Shown here: positions 1 through 9,222 of the stretch, piece by piece
How the letters are laid out: each line of letters starts with the position of its first letter
Numbering within the stretch: the stretch's first letter is position 1
Source: an uncultured Gemmata sp.
GTDB taxonomy: Bacteria; Planctomycetota; Planctomycetia; Gemmatales; Gemmataceae
Assembly: GCA_937924775.1 (NCBI GenBank)
Contig: CALDUT010000002.1
Span: 247,381-311,380 of the forward strand
Length of the DNA stretch: 64,000 nucleotides
Reading direction: 5' to 3'
Made by a program: the position numbers and the translations under genes
Notes under the pieces: model-generated
What the model was told of the DNA's origin: nothing
Databases searched by the model: none
Seen by the model: the letters and a program-made list of their open reading frames with translations, nothing else

Positions 1-1095
1 CCGTATGTGGTGTTGGCTCCGTTGGGCCGCGGCGGCATGGGTACTGTGGTGTATCTGGCCCGCGATCGCCGCGCCGCCCAAGCCTTGGGCGATACCGCGT
101 TGGTCGCTCTCAAGCTCCTGCCGCGCCGGAAAGCCTTGGAGAACCCGCGGGCATTGGCCCGGCTGCGGCGGGAAGGGGCGTTGGGAGAGCGGGTCCACCA
201 TCCGCATGTGGTTCGCACCTTAGCGTACCGAGAAGAGGTGAACATTTATTGTCTGGCATTAGAATTCATCCCGGGTCAAACTCTCCGCGATCGGGTGCTT
301 CGACACGGACCCGTTCCGATCGCGGAGGCGACGCGAATTGTGGCCGATGTGGCTGCGGGATTGGCCCACTTGCACGATCACGGTCTGATTCACCGCGACG
401 TGAAACCCGCCAACATCATGATCCGGCCCGACGGGCAGGCCGTCTTACTCGATTTGGGCCTGGCCATGGCAATGGGAGAACCTCTGCCGAGCGATCCGAG
501 TATCGCCGGCGGCCCGGGATACACGGTGGGTACGATGGATTTCCTCGCCCCAGAGCAGGCCGTGAATGCGGCCGCGGTGGGGCCCGCGGCGGATCTCTAT
601 AGCCTCGGCGGTACTTTGTATTACTCCCTTACGGGGACAGTCCCGTTTCCCGCACCCGATAGCAAATCGAAGATTCTTCGCCATCACCGCGACCCGGTGC
701 CCACCATTCCCCACATTCCGGCAGCGATCAATCACTTGATTCAAAGCTTGATGGCCAAATCCCCGACGGATCGGCCCCCGTCGGCTGGCTGGGTACAGCA
801 ATGGCTCCAGCCGTGGGCCGCCGCTATTCACCCGGCCCCTCACATCAATCCAGTGGCCCTCGCCGATGTCCCCGGGATCGATACGACGCTTTGGGAAACG
901 GCCCCGGGCGACGAACCTGCGGCTGGCCTAGAGATCGACTCGCGCAGCAGTTCTGAACGCCACAACACGCAGCCATGGCGTGAACCCGATGGGTCGGCCA
1001 GGGTTTCAGAATCCCCATGGGCCTTTCTGGTCATCCTGTGTGGCATCCTGGCGTTCGCCGTTTCGATCCTGGTGATATTCCGTTTCTTGAGATGA
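1..1095 (+). CDS. Ser/Thr protein kinase with C-terminal membrane anchor (5' end outside window)
   Basis: This is a Hanks-type eukaryotic-like Ser/Thr kinase, cut by the left window edge. The frame stays open to base 1 and reads PYVVLAPLGRGGMGTV, which is the lead-in to the glycine-rich loop, so the true start lies upstream. Visible kinase features are the G-loop GRGGMG, the ATP-anchoring lysine in VALKLL, the catalytic loop HRDVKPAN, a DLG triplet in place of DFG, and an activation segment ending in APEQA. After the kinase domain comes a linker of about 80 residues and then one hydrophobic segment at the very C-terminus (WAFLVILCGILAFAV). This predicts a cytoplasmic kinase anchored by its tail, with almost nothing outside the membrane. 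The GNAT gene follows 36 bases downstream and may be co-transcribed. The substrate is unknown. Confidence 0.9.
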   Translation, partial: PYVVLAPLGRGGMGTVVYLARDRRAAQALGDTALVALKLLPRRKALENPRALARLRREGALGERVHHPHVVRTLAYREEVNIYCLALEFIPGQTLRDRVLRHGPVPIAEATRIVADVAAGLAHLHDHGLIHRDVKPANIMIRPDGQAVLLDLGLAMAMGEPLPSDPSIAGGPGYTVGTMDFLAPEQAVNAAAVGPAADLYSLGGTLYYSLTGTVPFPAPDSKSKILRHHRDPVPTIPHIPAAINHLIQSLMAKSPTDRPPSAGWVQQWLQPWAAAIHPAPHINPVALADVPGIDTTLWETAPGDEPAAGLEIDSRSSSERHNTQPWREPDGSARVSESPWAFLVILCGILAFAVSILVIFRFLR

Positions 1096-1131
1096 CGCCG
1101 ACGGCTTGGTACGATGCCAGCAGGAGACGTC

Positions 1132-1692
1132 ATGATGAGGAAGCTCAAGTACTTCAAGCGGCATCGGATGGAACTCCCGTTGCTGGAACCACCGGCGGAA
1201 ATGCCACTGCCCCCGGGCTACCGCTGGATGGCCTGGGAGGATTCACTCTTGGCAGTGCATGCGGAAGTCAAATTCCTCAGTTTTCAGCATCACGACGATG
1301 CCGTTATCTTTCCGGCTTTGGGGAGCCGGGCTGGGTGTCACGAATTGATGCACGCCATTCGCCATCGCGACAACTTCTGCCCTGAAGCGACGTGGTTGGT
1401 GGTCGGTCCGGAGGGGGGCGTGGGCACGATCCAGGGGTTGATCGACAAGAATGGCTTCGGGGGAATTCAAAACTTGGGTGTCATTCCCGAGTGCCGCGGT
1501 TTGGGAATTGGCAAAGCGTTGTTGGTGAAAGCGTTAGCCGGTTTTGCCCGGCGGGGTGTGCCGCGTGCCTTTCTCGAGGTGACCGCCAGCAATGAAACTG
1601 CGGTCCGGATGTACCGCGCGATAGGCTTCCGGGCTTATAAAACGTTTTACCGGTCGGTGGAACTGCCGGCAGAATCCGTGGTTGTTGGGTGA
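1132..1692 (+). CDS. GNAT-family N-acetyltransferase
   Basis: This 186-residue protein has the GNAT fold signature: a central beta strand ending in LGVIPECRGLGIGKALL, which is the R/Q-x-x-G-x-G/A acetyl-CoA binding loop, followed by the helix LVKALAGFARRG and the strand AFLEVTASNETAVRMYRAIGF typical of the last GNAT motif. It should transfer an acetyl group from acetyl-CoA to an amine, but the substrate cannot be read from sequence. I chose ATG 1132 because CAGGAG at 1121-1126 sits in front of it. An upstream in-frame ATG at 1114 precedes that Shine-Dalgarno site and is less likely; ATG 1135 is equally possible. The roughly 60 residues before the fold are unassigned. It follows the kinase gene closely. 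Confidence 0.8.
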   Translation: MMRKLKYFKRHRMELPLLEPPAEMPLPPGYRWMAWEDSLLAVHAEVKFLSFQHHDDAVIFPALGSRAGCHELMHAIRHRDNFCPEATWLVVGPEGGVGTIQGLIDKNGFGGIQNLGVIPECRGLGIGKALLVKALAGFARRGVPRAFLEVTASNETAVRMYRAIGFRAYKTFYRSVELPAESVVVG

Positions 1693-1752
1693 TACGCGAC
1701 TCGGTTTATACACTATGCTGAGGAAAATTCTGACTGAGCAAGGATACTGCGC

Positions 1753-2991
1753 GTGGGGCAACACGTTTATCAGCACACCCTCCCCAATGGATTGGTTCTG
1801 TTGGCCGAACGGATGGAGCATGTACGCTCTGCAGCCATCAACTTCCTCGTTCCGGCGGGAGCGGCCTACGAATCCCCCGGTCAGTTCGGCATCGCCAGCG
1901 TACTAGCGGAGCTGATCACCCGCGGGGCCGGGGCCCGCGATAGCCGCGAATTGACCCTGGCACTGGATAACCTCGGCCTCGATCGCGATGAGAGCGTTGG
2001 CACGGTGAATATGCGGTTCTGGGGCAGCACCTTGGCCCGCAATGTCCCGGCCGCCTTGGAGCTCTACGCCGACATTCTGCGGCGACCGCATCTGCCCGGG
2101 GAGGAACTCGAAGCGGTGCAGTCGTTGGTCCTGCAGGAGCTACACGCCTTGGAGGATTCGCCGCAAAAGAAGGTGATGGTGGAACTGCGCCGCGGCTACT
2201 ATCCGCCTCCGCTCAACCAAGATCGTTATGGGAAGGCCGTAGACATTGCCGCCTTCACCATCGAGACAGTGCAGATGTTCTACCGGCAGCAGTTTCGCCC
2301 CAATGGAACCATTCTTTCGGTCGCGGGGAATGTGGAGTGGGAACCGCTCCTAGCGCAGGTGGAGCAGCTGTTCGGCAGTTGGGAACCGCAGGGCAACGGG
2401 GATATTGTGCCACAGCCGCACACCCCCCGTTCGAATCACATTCCCAAAGAAACCCAGCAAACGCAGATCGCATTGGCCTTTCCAAGCGTGCCGGTGACCG
2501 ATGCCGACTACTACAACGCCCGGGCCGCGGCTTCGATTCTCTCTGGTGGTATGAGTTCGCGGCTATTCACTGAAGTGCGGGAAAAACGCGGTCTGTGCTA
2601 TTCAGTCTATGCAATACACGAAACCTTCAAGACGATCGGTGCGATGCTCGTCTACGCCGGAACGCGTGCCGAGCGGGCCCAAGAAACGCTCGACGTCACT
2701 CTCCACGAATTGCGCCGACTGCGTGAGGGTATCGAAGACGATGAGATTGATCGTGTCAAAGCCGGCCTGAAATCGGCTTTGATATTGCAAGAGGAATCGA
2801 CCTCCGCTCGGGCTGGGGCTATCGCCACGGATTGGTATTACCTCGGGCGGGTCCGGTCGTTCGATGAACTTCAAACGCACATCGACGGTTTGAATGCTTC
2901 GGCGATTTTGCGTTATCTCGACCGCTGCCCGGTTCGCGATGTGACACTCGTGACACTAGGCCCTGCACCCCTAACCTTGTCTCCGTCATGA
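1753..2991 (+). CDS. M16 peptidase family protein, non-catalytic (R/Y) subunit
   Basis: This 412-residue protein has the two-lobe M16 architecture. In its N-terminal lobe the place of the zinc motif HxxEH reads SVLAELI, so both metal histidines are gone and it cannot be a classical zinc protease alone. The C-terminal lobe retains the R/Y substrate-binding motif GMSSRLFTEVREKRGLCYSVYA. This is the arrangement of the regulatory subunit of heterodimeric M16 enzymes, such as mitochondrial processing peptidase alpha and paired bacterial M16 proteases. Its partner at 3218 has the reverse arrangement. Start is GTG 1753; no strong Shine-Dalgarno is visible. No signal peptide is seen, so the protein is probably cytoplasmic or membrane-associated through the small protein whose ATG overlaps this gene's stop codon. 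Confidence 0.9.
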   Translation: MGQHVYQHTLPNGLVLLAERMEHVRSAAINFLVPAGAAYESPGQFGIASVLAELITRGAGARDSRELTLALDNLGLDRDESVGTVNMRFWGSTLARNVPAALELYADILRRPHLPGEELEAVQSLVLQELHALEDSPQKKVMVELRRGYYPPPLNQDRYGKAVDIAAFTIETVQMFYRQQFRPNGTILSVAGNVEWEPLLAQVEQLFGSWEPQGNGDIVPQPHTPRSNHIPKETQQTQIALAFPSVPVTDADYYNARAAASILSGGMSSRLFTEVREKRGLCYSVYAIHETFKTIGAMLVYAGTRAERAQETLDVTLHELRRLREGIEDDEIDRVKAGLKSALILQEESTSARAGAIATDWYYLGRVRSFDELQTHIDGLNASAILRYLDRCPVRDVTLVTLGPAPLTLSPS

Positions 2992-3131
2992 CCACGACCG
3001 AACGTGCTGTTTCCATTGTGCCCGAAACGGATGAAGTCCTCGCCCCGATGGTGATCAGCTACATTTTCGCCGTCGTTGTGACGCTGGTGGCGATTATGGC
3101 GTGGGTCTTTTGGTTCCGCGGCTCTGCGTGA
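2988..3131 (+). CDS. 47-residue single-pass membrane protein between the M16 genes
   Basis: A short frame starts at ATG 2988, overlapping the TGA stop of the upstream M16 gene (ATGA overlap), and ends at TGA 3131. The peptide begins MTTTERAVSIVPETDEVLAP and then runs into one strongly hydrophobic segment of about 23 residues (MVISYIFAVVVTLVAIMAW) ending VFWFRGSA. It is therefore a predicted inner-membrane microprotein with a hydrophilic, acidic N-terminal tail of about 20 residues and a very short C-terminal tail. The overlap suggests translational coupling to the non-catalytic M16 subunit, and the catalytic subunit begins 86 bases later. No homologous family is recognised. A role in tethering the peptidase pair to the membrane is inference from gene order alone. 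Confidence 0.65.
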   Translation: MTTTERAVSIVPETDEVLAPMVISYIFAVVVTLVAIMAWVFWFRGSA

Positions 3132-3217
3132 GGGAACGTCTCCATCGCCATTAGTTGTCGCAAGTCCTTGTCTTAAAAAGAGATTGGTAAAATCCACGAT
3201 CGTATCCGGTTAGAACT

Positions 3218-4471
3218 ATGCCGTTTTACTCCTACCAATTGCCCAATGGTTTACAGTTGATTGGCGAAAGCAGCCCCGCGGCGCGGTCGGTCGCTGTTGG
3301 GTTCTTTGTCCGCACCGGTTCCCGCGATGAGCAACCGCAAGAATCGGGAGTCTCGCACTTTCTGGAACACATGGTGTTCAAAGGCACAGAGAAGCGCACG
3401 GCCTGGGACGTGAATCGCGATTTCGACCGGATCGGTGCCAATTACAACGCCTATACCAGCGAAGAGAATACCGTTTACTACGCCAATGTGCTGCCAGAAT
3501 ATCTGCCACCAGCGGTCGATATCCTCACCGACATTCTCCGGCCCAGCCTCCGGCCGGAGGATTTCGACATGGAAAAGAAAGTGATCCTCGAAGAAATCGA
3601 GATGTACGAGGATCAGCCCGGTTCGGTGGCCTGGGATCGCTCGCGGCGGCTGTATTACGGCTCTCACCCTTTGGGCAACTCGGTTTTGGGAACCCTCGAA
3701 AGTATCACCGCGCTGACCCGCGAGCAGATGCAGGCGTATTTTCAGCGGCGGTACGCGGCCAACAACATCCTCGTGGCCATCGCCGGCCGGTTCGAGTGGG
3801 AGCCGTTTGTTGAACTGATTGCGTCCGCTTGCTCGGGTTGGAATCGGGATACGGTGGGCCGAGACCATCGCACCGAATGGCGGGGACAACCCGGCTTGCA
3901 TGTGCTGACGCGGCCGAAAGTCCAGCAAGAATACGTGATGTTCATGTGCGGCGGGCCCCCATCGACCTCGCGCATGCGTTATGCCGCGGATGTTACGGCC
4001 ATCGCGTTGGGGGATTACTCCGGCAGCCGGCTGTATTGGGCGCTCGTCGACCCCGGTTATGCCGACTCGGCCGATTGTACCTACGTTGAAAACGATGGCA
4101 CAGGCACGGTTTACGTCTCGATCAGTTGCGAACCGGAGGATACCGCGGCTAATGTCGAGCGCACGTTAGAAGTTCTCCGGGATGTCCAAAAAAACGCCAT
4201 CACGCCGGCCGAGCTGCAGCAGGCCAAGAACAAATGCCTCTCCCGGGTGGTCCGCGGCAATGAGCGGCCGATAGGACGAATGCAAGCCATCGCCGCGGCG
4301 TGGACCTACACCGGGGAATACCGCGACGTGGACACCGAATTGGCCCACTTCGATGCCGTTACGCTCGGTGATGTTCGCGAATACCTCGATGCCTACCCGA
4401 TCGATCAGGATACCGTGGTTGTGTTTGGGCCACTGCCGGAGGTACGCGGAGTCAGCGGTCAGCCCGCGTGA
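3218..4471 (+). CDS. M16 zinc peptidase, catalytic subunit
   Basis: This 417-residue M16 (insulinase/processing peptidase) family protein carries the inverted zinc motif HFLEH at residues 47-51, with a downstream acidic cluster (VILEEIEMYEDQPG) supplying the third metal ligand region. Its C-terminal lobe lacks a good R/Y motif: the equivalent stretch reads SGSRLYWALVDPGYADSA, without the REKRG-x-x-Y core. The two M16 proteins therefore hold complementary halves of one active centre and very likely work as a heterodimer. Such pairs degrade or process unfolded peptides. ATG 3218 gives the standard N-terminus (FYSYQLPNGLQLI). The gap from the small membrane gene is 86 bases. No signal peptide is present. 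Confidence 0.92.
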   Translation: MPFYSYQLPNGLQLIGESSPAARSVAVGFFVRTGSRDEQPQESGVSHFLEHMVFKGTEKRTAWDVNRDFDRIGANYNAYTSEENTVYYANVLPEYLPPAVDILTDILRPSLRPEDFDMEKKVILEEIEMYEDQPGSVAWDRSRRLYYGSHPLGNSVLGTLESITALTREQMQAYFQRRYAANNILVAIAGRFEWEPFVELIASACSGWNRDTVGRDHRTEWRGQPGLHVLTRPKVQQEYVMFMCGGPPSTSRMRYAADVTAIALGDYSGSRLYWALVDPGYADSADCTYVENDGTGTVYVSISCEPEDTAANVERTLEVLRDVQKNAITPAELQQAKNKCLSRVVRGNERPIGRMQAIAAAWTYTGEYRDVDTELAHFDAVTLGDVREYLDAYPIDQDTVVVFGPLPEVRGVSGQPA

Positions 4472-4608
4472 GCCGTGCCAAGTGGAGAGATGAACGCGTC
4501 AGCCATCACCATAGGTTATCGGGCAAGGGGAGGGTGACTCCGGCTAAGTCGCGGAGCAGTTGGCCGAAAGGAGGGGACGGAGAAGCCTGTACAGTTTTTA
4601 ATCACTAG

Positions 4609-4682
4609 TAGCTGGGGCCGGACTTGAACCGGCGACACTTCGCTTATGAAGCGAATGCTCTAACCGACTGAGCTACCCAGCC
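4609..4682 (-). tRNA. tRNA with CAU anticodon (elongator tRNA-Met, or tRNA-Ile2)
   Basis: A complete cloverleaf reads on the minus strand from 4682 to 4609: acceptor GGCTGGG with CCCAGCT (the first pair is G-U), D stem GCTC/GAGC, anticodon stem TTCGC/GCGAA with loop TTCATAA, variable GTGTC, T stem GCCGG/CCGGC, and discriminator A. The anticodon CAT lies at 4646-4648. CCA is not encoded. The 1:72 pair rules out the initiator. Elongator Met and lysidine-modified Ile2 cannot be told apart by eye. A second CAU tRNA, the initiator, lies at the right end of the window. Confidence 0.93.
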
Positions 4683-4693
4683 GTGCTTCCTTC

Positions 4694-4721
4694 AGTGTAC
4701 ACGGTGCCGCGTTTCCGACAA
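4694..4721 (-). promoter_or_regulatory. Sigma70-type promoter of the tRNA-CAU gene
   Basis: On the minus strand TTGTCG (4721-4716) is followed after 16 bases by TACACT (4699-4694). The first base of the tRNA is 11 bases beyond the -10 box, consistent with a short 5' leader. Confidence 0.5.
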
Positions 4722-4940
4722 GCTACAGTTTTGCCAACGGTGGGACACGGCCCGAGCCTCCGCGGTTCGGGGTTTTCGAGCCATCTGCGACGCTGGGTCG
4801 TTACAATCGGCTCGAGAGGACGCCACATGAGGTTGCGAAAACAAAATTCTGCTCGGGAAAGCTGCGGTTTATGGATAATCTGAATCTATCCCGCCAGATA
4901 TCCCAACTATCCCAGTTTGTGATGGGTGGAGCCGGTAGCT

Positions 4941-7900
4941 ATGCGTTTACTCTCCTGGGTCTGTGTGGTGGCCGTTGGTCTGGGGTTGGGCGCCATCGTG
5001 CTGTGGATCCCAGCAACTGTGGCCGTTGCGGCTCCTCCCCCGGCACCGCCGGAGGAGTTCATTCCGAATCAAACCCCGGCCAAACCGGAGCCTTTCCCGG
5101 TCCAACTTGTCGATCAGGGGCAATTCGATCCCAAGCTCAAAGGGTTACTTTTGCCGAAAGGTTTTCGTGCAGAAATCGTGATTCAGGAGCCGGATACGAT
5201 CAATCCGGTGGGTATGACCTTCGATCCAGAAGGGAATTTGTATGTGCTGGAATGGCGACCGGATCCAGTCGTGGGCGACCGGTGGTTTGAGGTGAAAGAA
5301 ACTTTCCGCTACCGCGACGGGACCACCAAACAAGTCGCGACGATGAAGAAATTCACCACGGACTTGGTCAAGATGTTCCGGTACGATCCGAGGACTGGCC
5401 GTTTTGATAAGCCGCAAACCATTATTGCTGAAGAACTTCCGTCGAGTATTCTCTGGCACGATGGCTATTTGTATGTCACGGGCCGGGGCACGGTGCGACG
5501 CTGGAAGCAATCCCGTCCCGGTGGGTCGTGGGACATTCGCGAAACGATTGCACACGGATTCTGTGGCTTCCACCATCATCAAGTCTCTGGGGTGTCGATT
5601 GGCAATGATGGTCTTTTGTATATAACCAGTGGTGACGATGATAACTTCGTGGAAGGCGCAGATGGCAGCCGGGCCACGGTTTTACGGACCGGGGCTGTGT
5701 TCCGTTGCCGCCCCGATGGCACGCGGATGGAAATCTACTCCATCGGCTACCGAAACCCCTACCGCGACATCGCCTTCGACGACAAATTCAACGCCTTCCA
5801 CACCGATAACGACCAGGAAGACGGCAGCAAGTTCCAGGGCTGCCGCATCATGCATGTCGCCGAAGGCAGCGATTTCGGCTGGCGTTTGGCCATAGGAGCC
5901 CGTTGCTGCCGCACCGATTTTGTTCGCGGGGCGGTGGCCGGGGAGCGACCCGGGAAAGTCCCGCCGATGATCAAAACCGGCCGCGGTTCACCAGCAGGGC
6001 TTCTCATTTACAACGACACCCGCTTACCGGAAGCCTATCGCGGCCTGCTGTACTATCCCGATGTGTTCCGCAAACTAGTGCGGGCTTATCAGGTGGCCCC
6101 CCAGGGCAGCACTTTCGCCATCACCCACGAATTCGAGTTCATGAAAAGTGACGATCCCCTCTTCCGGCCCTGCCAGATGATTGTAGGACCGGATGGGGCG
6201 ATCTACGTTTGCGATTGGCGAACCGATAGCGGTGGTGCCGGTAAACTCTCCGGCGACGGTGTTCATGGTCGGATTTACCGGCTCACATGGGCTGGCACGA
6301 ACGATCAACCGGCCCTTCCGCGCCGCGGAATGGACAGTTGGGCCAAAATCCGACGGTACGACGACGACGAATTGATCGCCACGCTCGCGGCCCCGGATTT
6401 CAGTGACCGCGTCGAAGCCCGCAAAGAACTGGTTCGCCGCGGCCCGGCAGCCCGCGACCGCGTGTTGAAAAAGTTCATTTCGGGTACCTTGGAGCCTCCG
6501 GCCCGGTTGGTCGCCATGGGGGTTCTCGCCGCCCATTGGAATGCCGAAGTCGAAAACCTGTTCGGTCTGCTGATTCACGATGAATCGCCCGATATCCGCC
6601 GCTTCGCCGTCGAAATGTTGGGCTATCATGGCCAACCGCGTCAGGATCGGCTTCTCGATACCCTCGAGAAAGCCTTGGCGGATAACGAACCGGCTGTACG
6701 CCGCGTTGCGGCGCTGGCGTTGGGCCGCGTCGGGGGAGCCGCCACGGGAGACGTACTTCTCAACGCCCTCAAGCGGGAGAAAAACCCCGACGTGTATTTG
6801 AAGGATGCCTATGTCCGCGGCCTCGAACGGCTCGGACGAACCGGGATTGGTGCGATTCTTGACCTTGCCCAATCTGGCAATGACAAAGACAAAGACCTGG
6901 CCGTCGAGATTTTCCTGATGCTTCGCACCGCCCACGGAGCCAAGGCGTTGCCGGATCTGCTGCTGAATCCCCATGTCAGCGTGGAACAACGGGAACAGCT
7001 CATCCGCTCATACACCAACTACCAAACCGATCCACCGATTTCCCTGGAACCGCTGGCCAACTATCTGGCCCAGCGACCGAACGAGCCGCTCAGCGTCCTT
7101 CTGGCCGCCGTGGATGTCTTCGCGGCCAGTGGGGAGGCCCTCGCTCCCCAGGCCGTGCGTATCATCCTCGACTTGCTCCAGCGGCCCGACGAGGCGACCC
7201 GCATCGCAGCCCTGATCGCTGTTGAAGAACTCCGTCTTAAGGAGGCCTCACCGCAAGTTATTGAATTCATTGGAGATACGAAGAAAACTCAGGTGGAACG
7301 GGTGGCTGCGGCCAAGGCATTGCGGGTTTTGGGCGACAAAAAAGCGATCGAACCCATCAAAACCATCCTCACCGGGCCCCATCCGGCGGTCTTGAAAGCC
7401 GAGTTGCTACGCACTTTGACCACGCTCGATGGGGCCGCGGCACGAGCGGCCGCTGAAAAAGCCCTCGCTCAACCCGACCCGACTTTCCTGGCCGAAGCCG
7501 TCGCCGTGTTGGCCACCACCAAACCCGGGGCCAGACTGATCGCCGAACGGTTCCTGGCCAACAAACTGCCCCCCGAGTTCTTCCCCCAAGTCAACGAAGC
7601 GCTCAACAAATTCGCGGACGACCCGGCCTTCGCCAAACTCCGGGCCGACGTTCTCCGCGGTCGGCTGTTGTTGTCCCTCGAACCTAGCCAAGTGGACAAA
7701 ATCCGCACAGAGGTGAATGCCAAAGGCAATCCCAGCCGCGGCAGAGAGCTTTACCTCAACACGAAGCTATTGGCATGTGCCACCTGCCACCGCATGGAAG
7801 GTGTGGGCGGAGCCGTGGGTCCAGACCTGACCCGCCTGTGGGACACGATGAGCGTCGAGAAAATCCTCGAAGCGATCGTGGAACCTAGTAAAGAGATCAA

Positions 7901-8579
7901 AGAAGGGTTCCAAACCTATCGGCTGGTGACGGTGGAAGGGCAGGTTTACACTGGCTTGAAAATTCGCGAGGATGCCAAAGAAGTCGTGATCCGCGAAGCG
8001 ACGGGTCGTGATGTCCGCGTGGCCAAGGACGACATCGAGTCCTTGGCCCCGTCCAGGCTCTCGCTTATGCCCGACAATGTGGTGGCACAACTCAGTTACG
8101 AGCAGTTCCTCGATTTATTGGCTTTCTTGAAAAGCCGGTCTGAACAGGAATCGCTCCGCGGTTTGGTTTTGGAAGCGATGGTCGCTGGTCCACTCACGCT
8201 TCCCGCCGATGGCCCATCGCTGCCTGCGCTGCCTGCGGATCGTTGGAAACCCCTGAATGCCGAAGCCAACGGGCAATTCAACCTCAAACCCTTGGTCAAC
8301 AACGCGAACAAGGACGCGGCCCTGTACTTCCGCACGCACGTTTACTCGCCCAAGAAGCAATCGGCCCGCCTCACCGTCCAAACCCCACATCGCTGGAAAG
8401 CCTGGATGGATGATGCGGTCGTTGAAGGAAGTGATATCAATCACCTCCAAGTGAAATTGCACGAGGGTTGGAATGTGTTGACGATCCGTATCACCGATGT
8501 CGATTCCCCCGCCACCCTCGGGCTACGTTTAGCCGGTGAGAATCTCCGCATCGCCACCCAACCGGACCAGCCCCAGTAG
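4941..8579 (+). CDS. Secreted dehydrogenase-like beta-propeller / HEAT / cytochrome c protein
   Basis: This 1212-residue exported protein belongs to the giant planctomycete family that joins a sorbosone/glucose-dehydrogenase-like beta-propeller, HEAT repeats and a c-type cytochrome. ATG 4941 has GGTGGAG nine bases upstream and begins a signal peptide (MRLLSWVCVVAVGLGLGAIV). Residues about 60-450 form the propeller (GMTFDPEGNLYVLEW, SGDDDNFVEG, GPDGAIYVCDW). About 480-900 are alpha-helical HEAT-type repeats. CATCH at residues 946-950 is the single heme site of the cytochrome domain (GVGGAVGPDLT). A beta-rich tail of about 130 residues follows. It is presumably periplasmic and passes electrons from a sugar or alcohol to a carrier; the substrate is unknown. 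A strong terminator follows, so it is probably monocistronic. Confidence 0.88.
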   Translation: MRLLSWVCVVAVGLGLGAIVLWIPATVAVAAPPPAPPEEFIPNQTPAKPEPFPVQLVDQGQFDPKLKGLLLPKGFRAEIVIQEPDTINPVGMTFDPEGNLYVLEWRPDPVVGDRWFEVKETFRYRDGTTKQVATMKKFTTDLVKMFRYDPRTGRFDKPQTIIAEELPSSILWHDGYLYVTGRGTVRRWKQSRPGGSWDIRETIAHGFCGFHHHQVSGVSIGNDGLLYITSGDDDNFVEGADGSRATVLRTGAVFRCRPDGTRMEIYSIGYRNPYRDIAFDDKFNAFHTDNDQEDGSKFQGCRIMHVAEGSDFGWRLAIGARCCRTDFVRGAVAGERPGKVPPMIKTGRGSPAGLLIYNDTRLPEAYRGLLYYPDVFRKLVRAYQVAPQGSTFAITHEFEFMKSDDPLFRPCQMIVGPDGAIYVCDWRTDSGGAGKLSGDGVHGRIYRLTWAGTNDQPALPRRGMDSWAKIRRYDDDELIATLAAPDFSDRVEARKELVRRGPAARDRVLKKFISGTLEPPARLVAMGVLAAHWNAEVENLFGLLIHDESPDIRRFAVEMLGYHGQPRQDRLLDTLEKALADNEPAVRRVAALALGRVGGAATGDVLLNALKREKNPDVYLKDAYVRGLERLGRTGIGAILDLAQSGNDKDKDLAVEIFLMLRTAHGAKALPDLLLNPHVSVEQREQLIRSYTNYQTDPPISLEPLANYLAQRPNEPLSVLLAAVDVFAASGEALAPQAVRIILDLLQRPDEATRIAALIAVEELRLKEASPQVIEFIGDTKKTQVERVAAAKALRVLGDKKAIEPIKTILTGPHPAVLKAELLRTLTTLDGAAARAAAEKALAQPDPTFLAEAVAVLATTKPGARLIAERFLANKLPPEFFPQVNEALNKFADDPAFAKLRADVLRGRLLLSLEPSQVDKIRTEVNAKGNPSRGRELYLNTKLLACATCHRMEGVGGAVGPDLTRLWDTMSVEKILEAIVEPSKEIKEGFQTYRLVTVEGQVYTGLKIREDAKEVVIREATGRDVRVAKDDIESLAPSRLSLMPDNVVAQLSYEQFLDLLAFLKSRSEQESLRGLVLEAMVAGPLTLPADGPSLPALPADRWKPLNAEANGQFNLKPLVNNANKDAALYFRTHVYSPKKQSARLTVQTPHRWKAWMDDAVVEGSDINHLQVKLHEGWNVLTIRITDVDSPATLGLRLAGENLRIATQPDQPQ

Positions 8580-8600
8580 GTGCTTGCGAACGACCATCGC

Positions 8601-8635
8601 GGCGTGAACTTCCTTTACATGAGGAAATTCACGCC
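8601..8635 (+). terminator. Hairpin terminator after the propeller/cytochrome gene
   Basis: GGCGTGAA-C-TTCCT (8601-8614) pairs with AGGAA-A-TTCACGCC (8622-8635) around a 7-base loop: 13 pairs and one C-A mismatch. A short T-rich stretch (TCTTAG) follows, 22 bases after the stop codon. Confidence 0.65.
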
Positions 8636-8802
8636 TCTTAGAATATCATCAGATCGTTTATCACGAGATCGTTCGGGTTCCAACTATCACAGGGCAAACC
8701 GCCAGAGCGTTCCCCCTCGCAACGACGGTCCACCGTGTCGCGTGTCCCTTGGGCCGCGGCCGGCACATCAGTTGGAGTTGGTGTGGAACGGCTACACTCG
8801 GT

Positions 8803-9039
8803 TTAATAAATGCCGCCGTGGATGCGTTCCGGCGTCAGGTGGCAGGGTTGATCGTTGAACCAGAACCGCCGCCATTCATTGTGAATTTGTCGCAAATCTT
8901 CCGATTGATACAGTAGTTGCTGCATCCGCACGTTGGGATCGCTGGAATATTGGTTCAATAAACAGCCGCTGTTGGTCGCCAGCGCCATTGCGGCGATCAA
9001 ACCGCCTAACCACTTGCTATTGAAGACTTTGCGGACCAT
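8803..9039 (-). CDS. Small lipoprotein of a planctomycete-type conserved family
   Basis: This 78-residue protein is read from ATG 9039, with GGAGG six bases upstream. It has a basic start (MVRKVFNSKWLG), a hydrophobic core and a lipobox-like TNSGC, which predicts signal peptidase II processing and lipid attachment. The mature part is polar and conserved-looking (NQYSSDPNVRMQQLLYQSE, then WRRFWFNDQPCHLTPERIH). I have an impression of similar short proteins in other planctomycetes, but no function is known to me. A longer frame to 9126 exists and is rejected because the Shine-Dalgarno and lipobox fix the start at 9039. Confidence 0.75.
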   Translation of the reverse strand: MVRKVFNSKWLGGLIAAMALATNSGCLLNQYSSDPNVRMQQLLYQSEDLRQIHNEWRRFWFNDQPCHLTPERIHGGIY

Positions 9040-9222
9040 ATCCGGCCTCCGTGCTGCTGGTGCCGCGACCCCGTTAGGCCGGTTCGCGTGCCGAATTTCC
9101 CCCCAGCATTGCGAACCGCCTTCCACTTAGTCTAGATATCGGCAAAATCGCTCCGGAGCTTAAATACGATTCGTCCGATTTTTCTGGCACAGGGAACAGA
9201 AATGTCACGGCGGCTCGTGATA

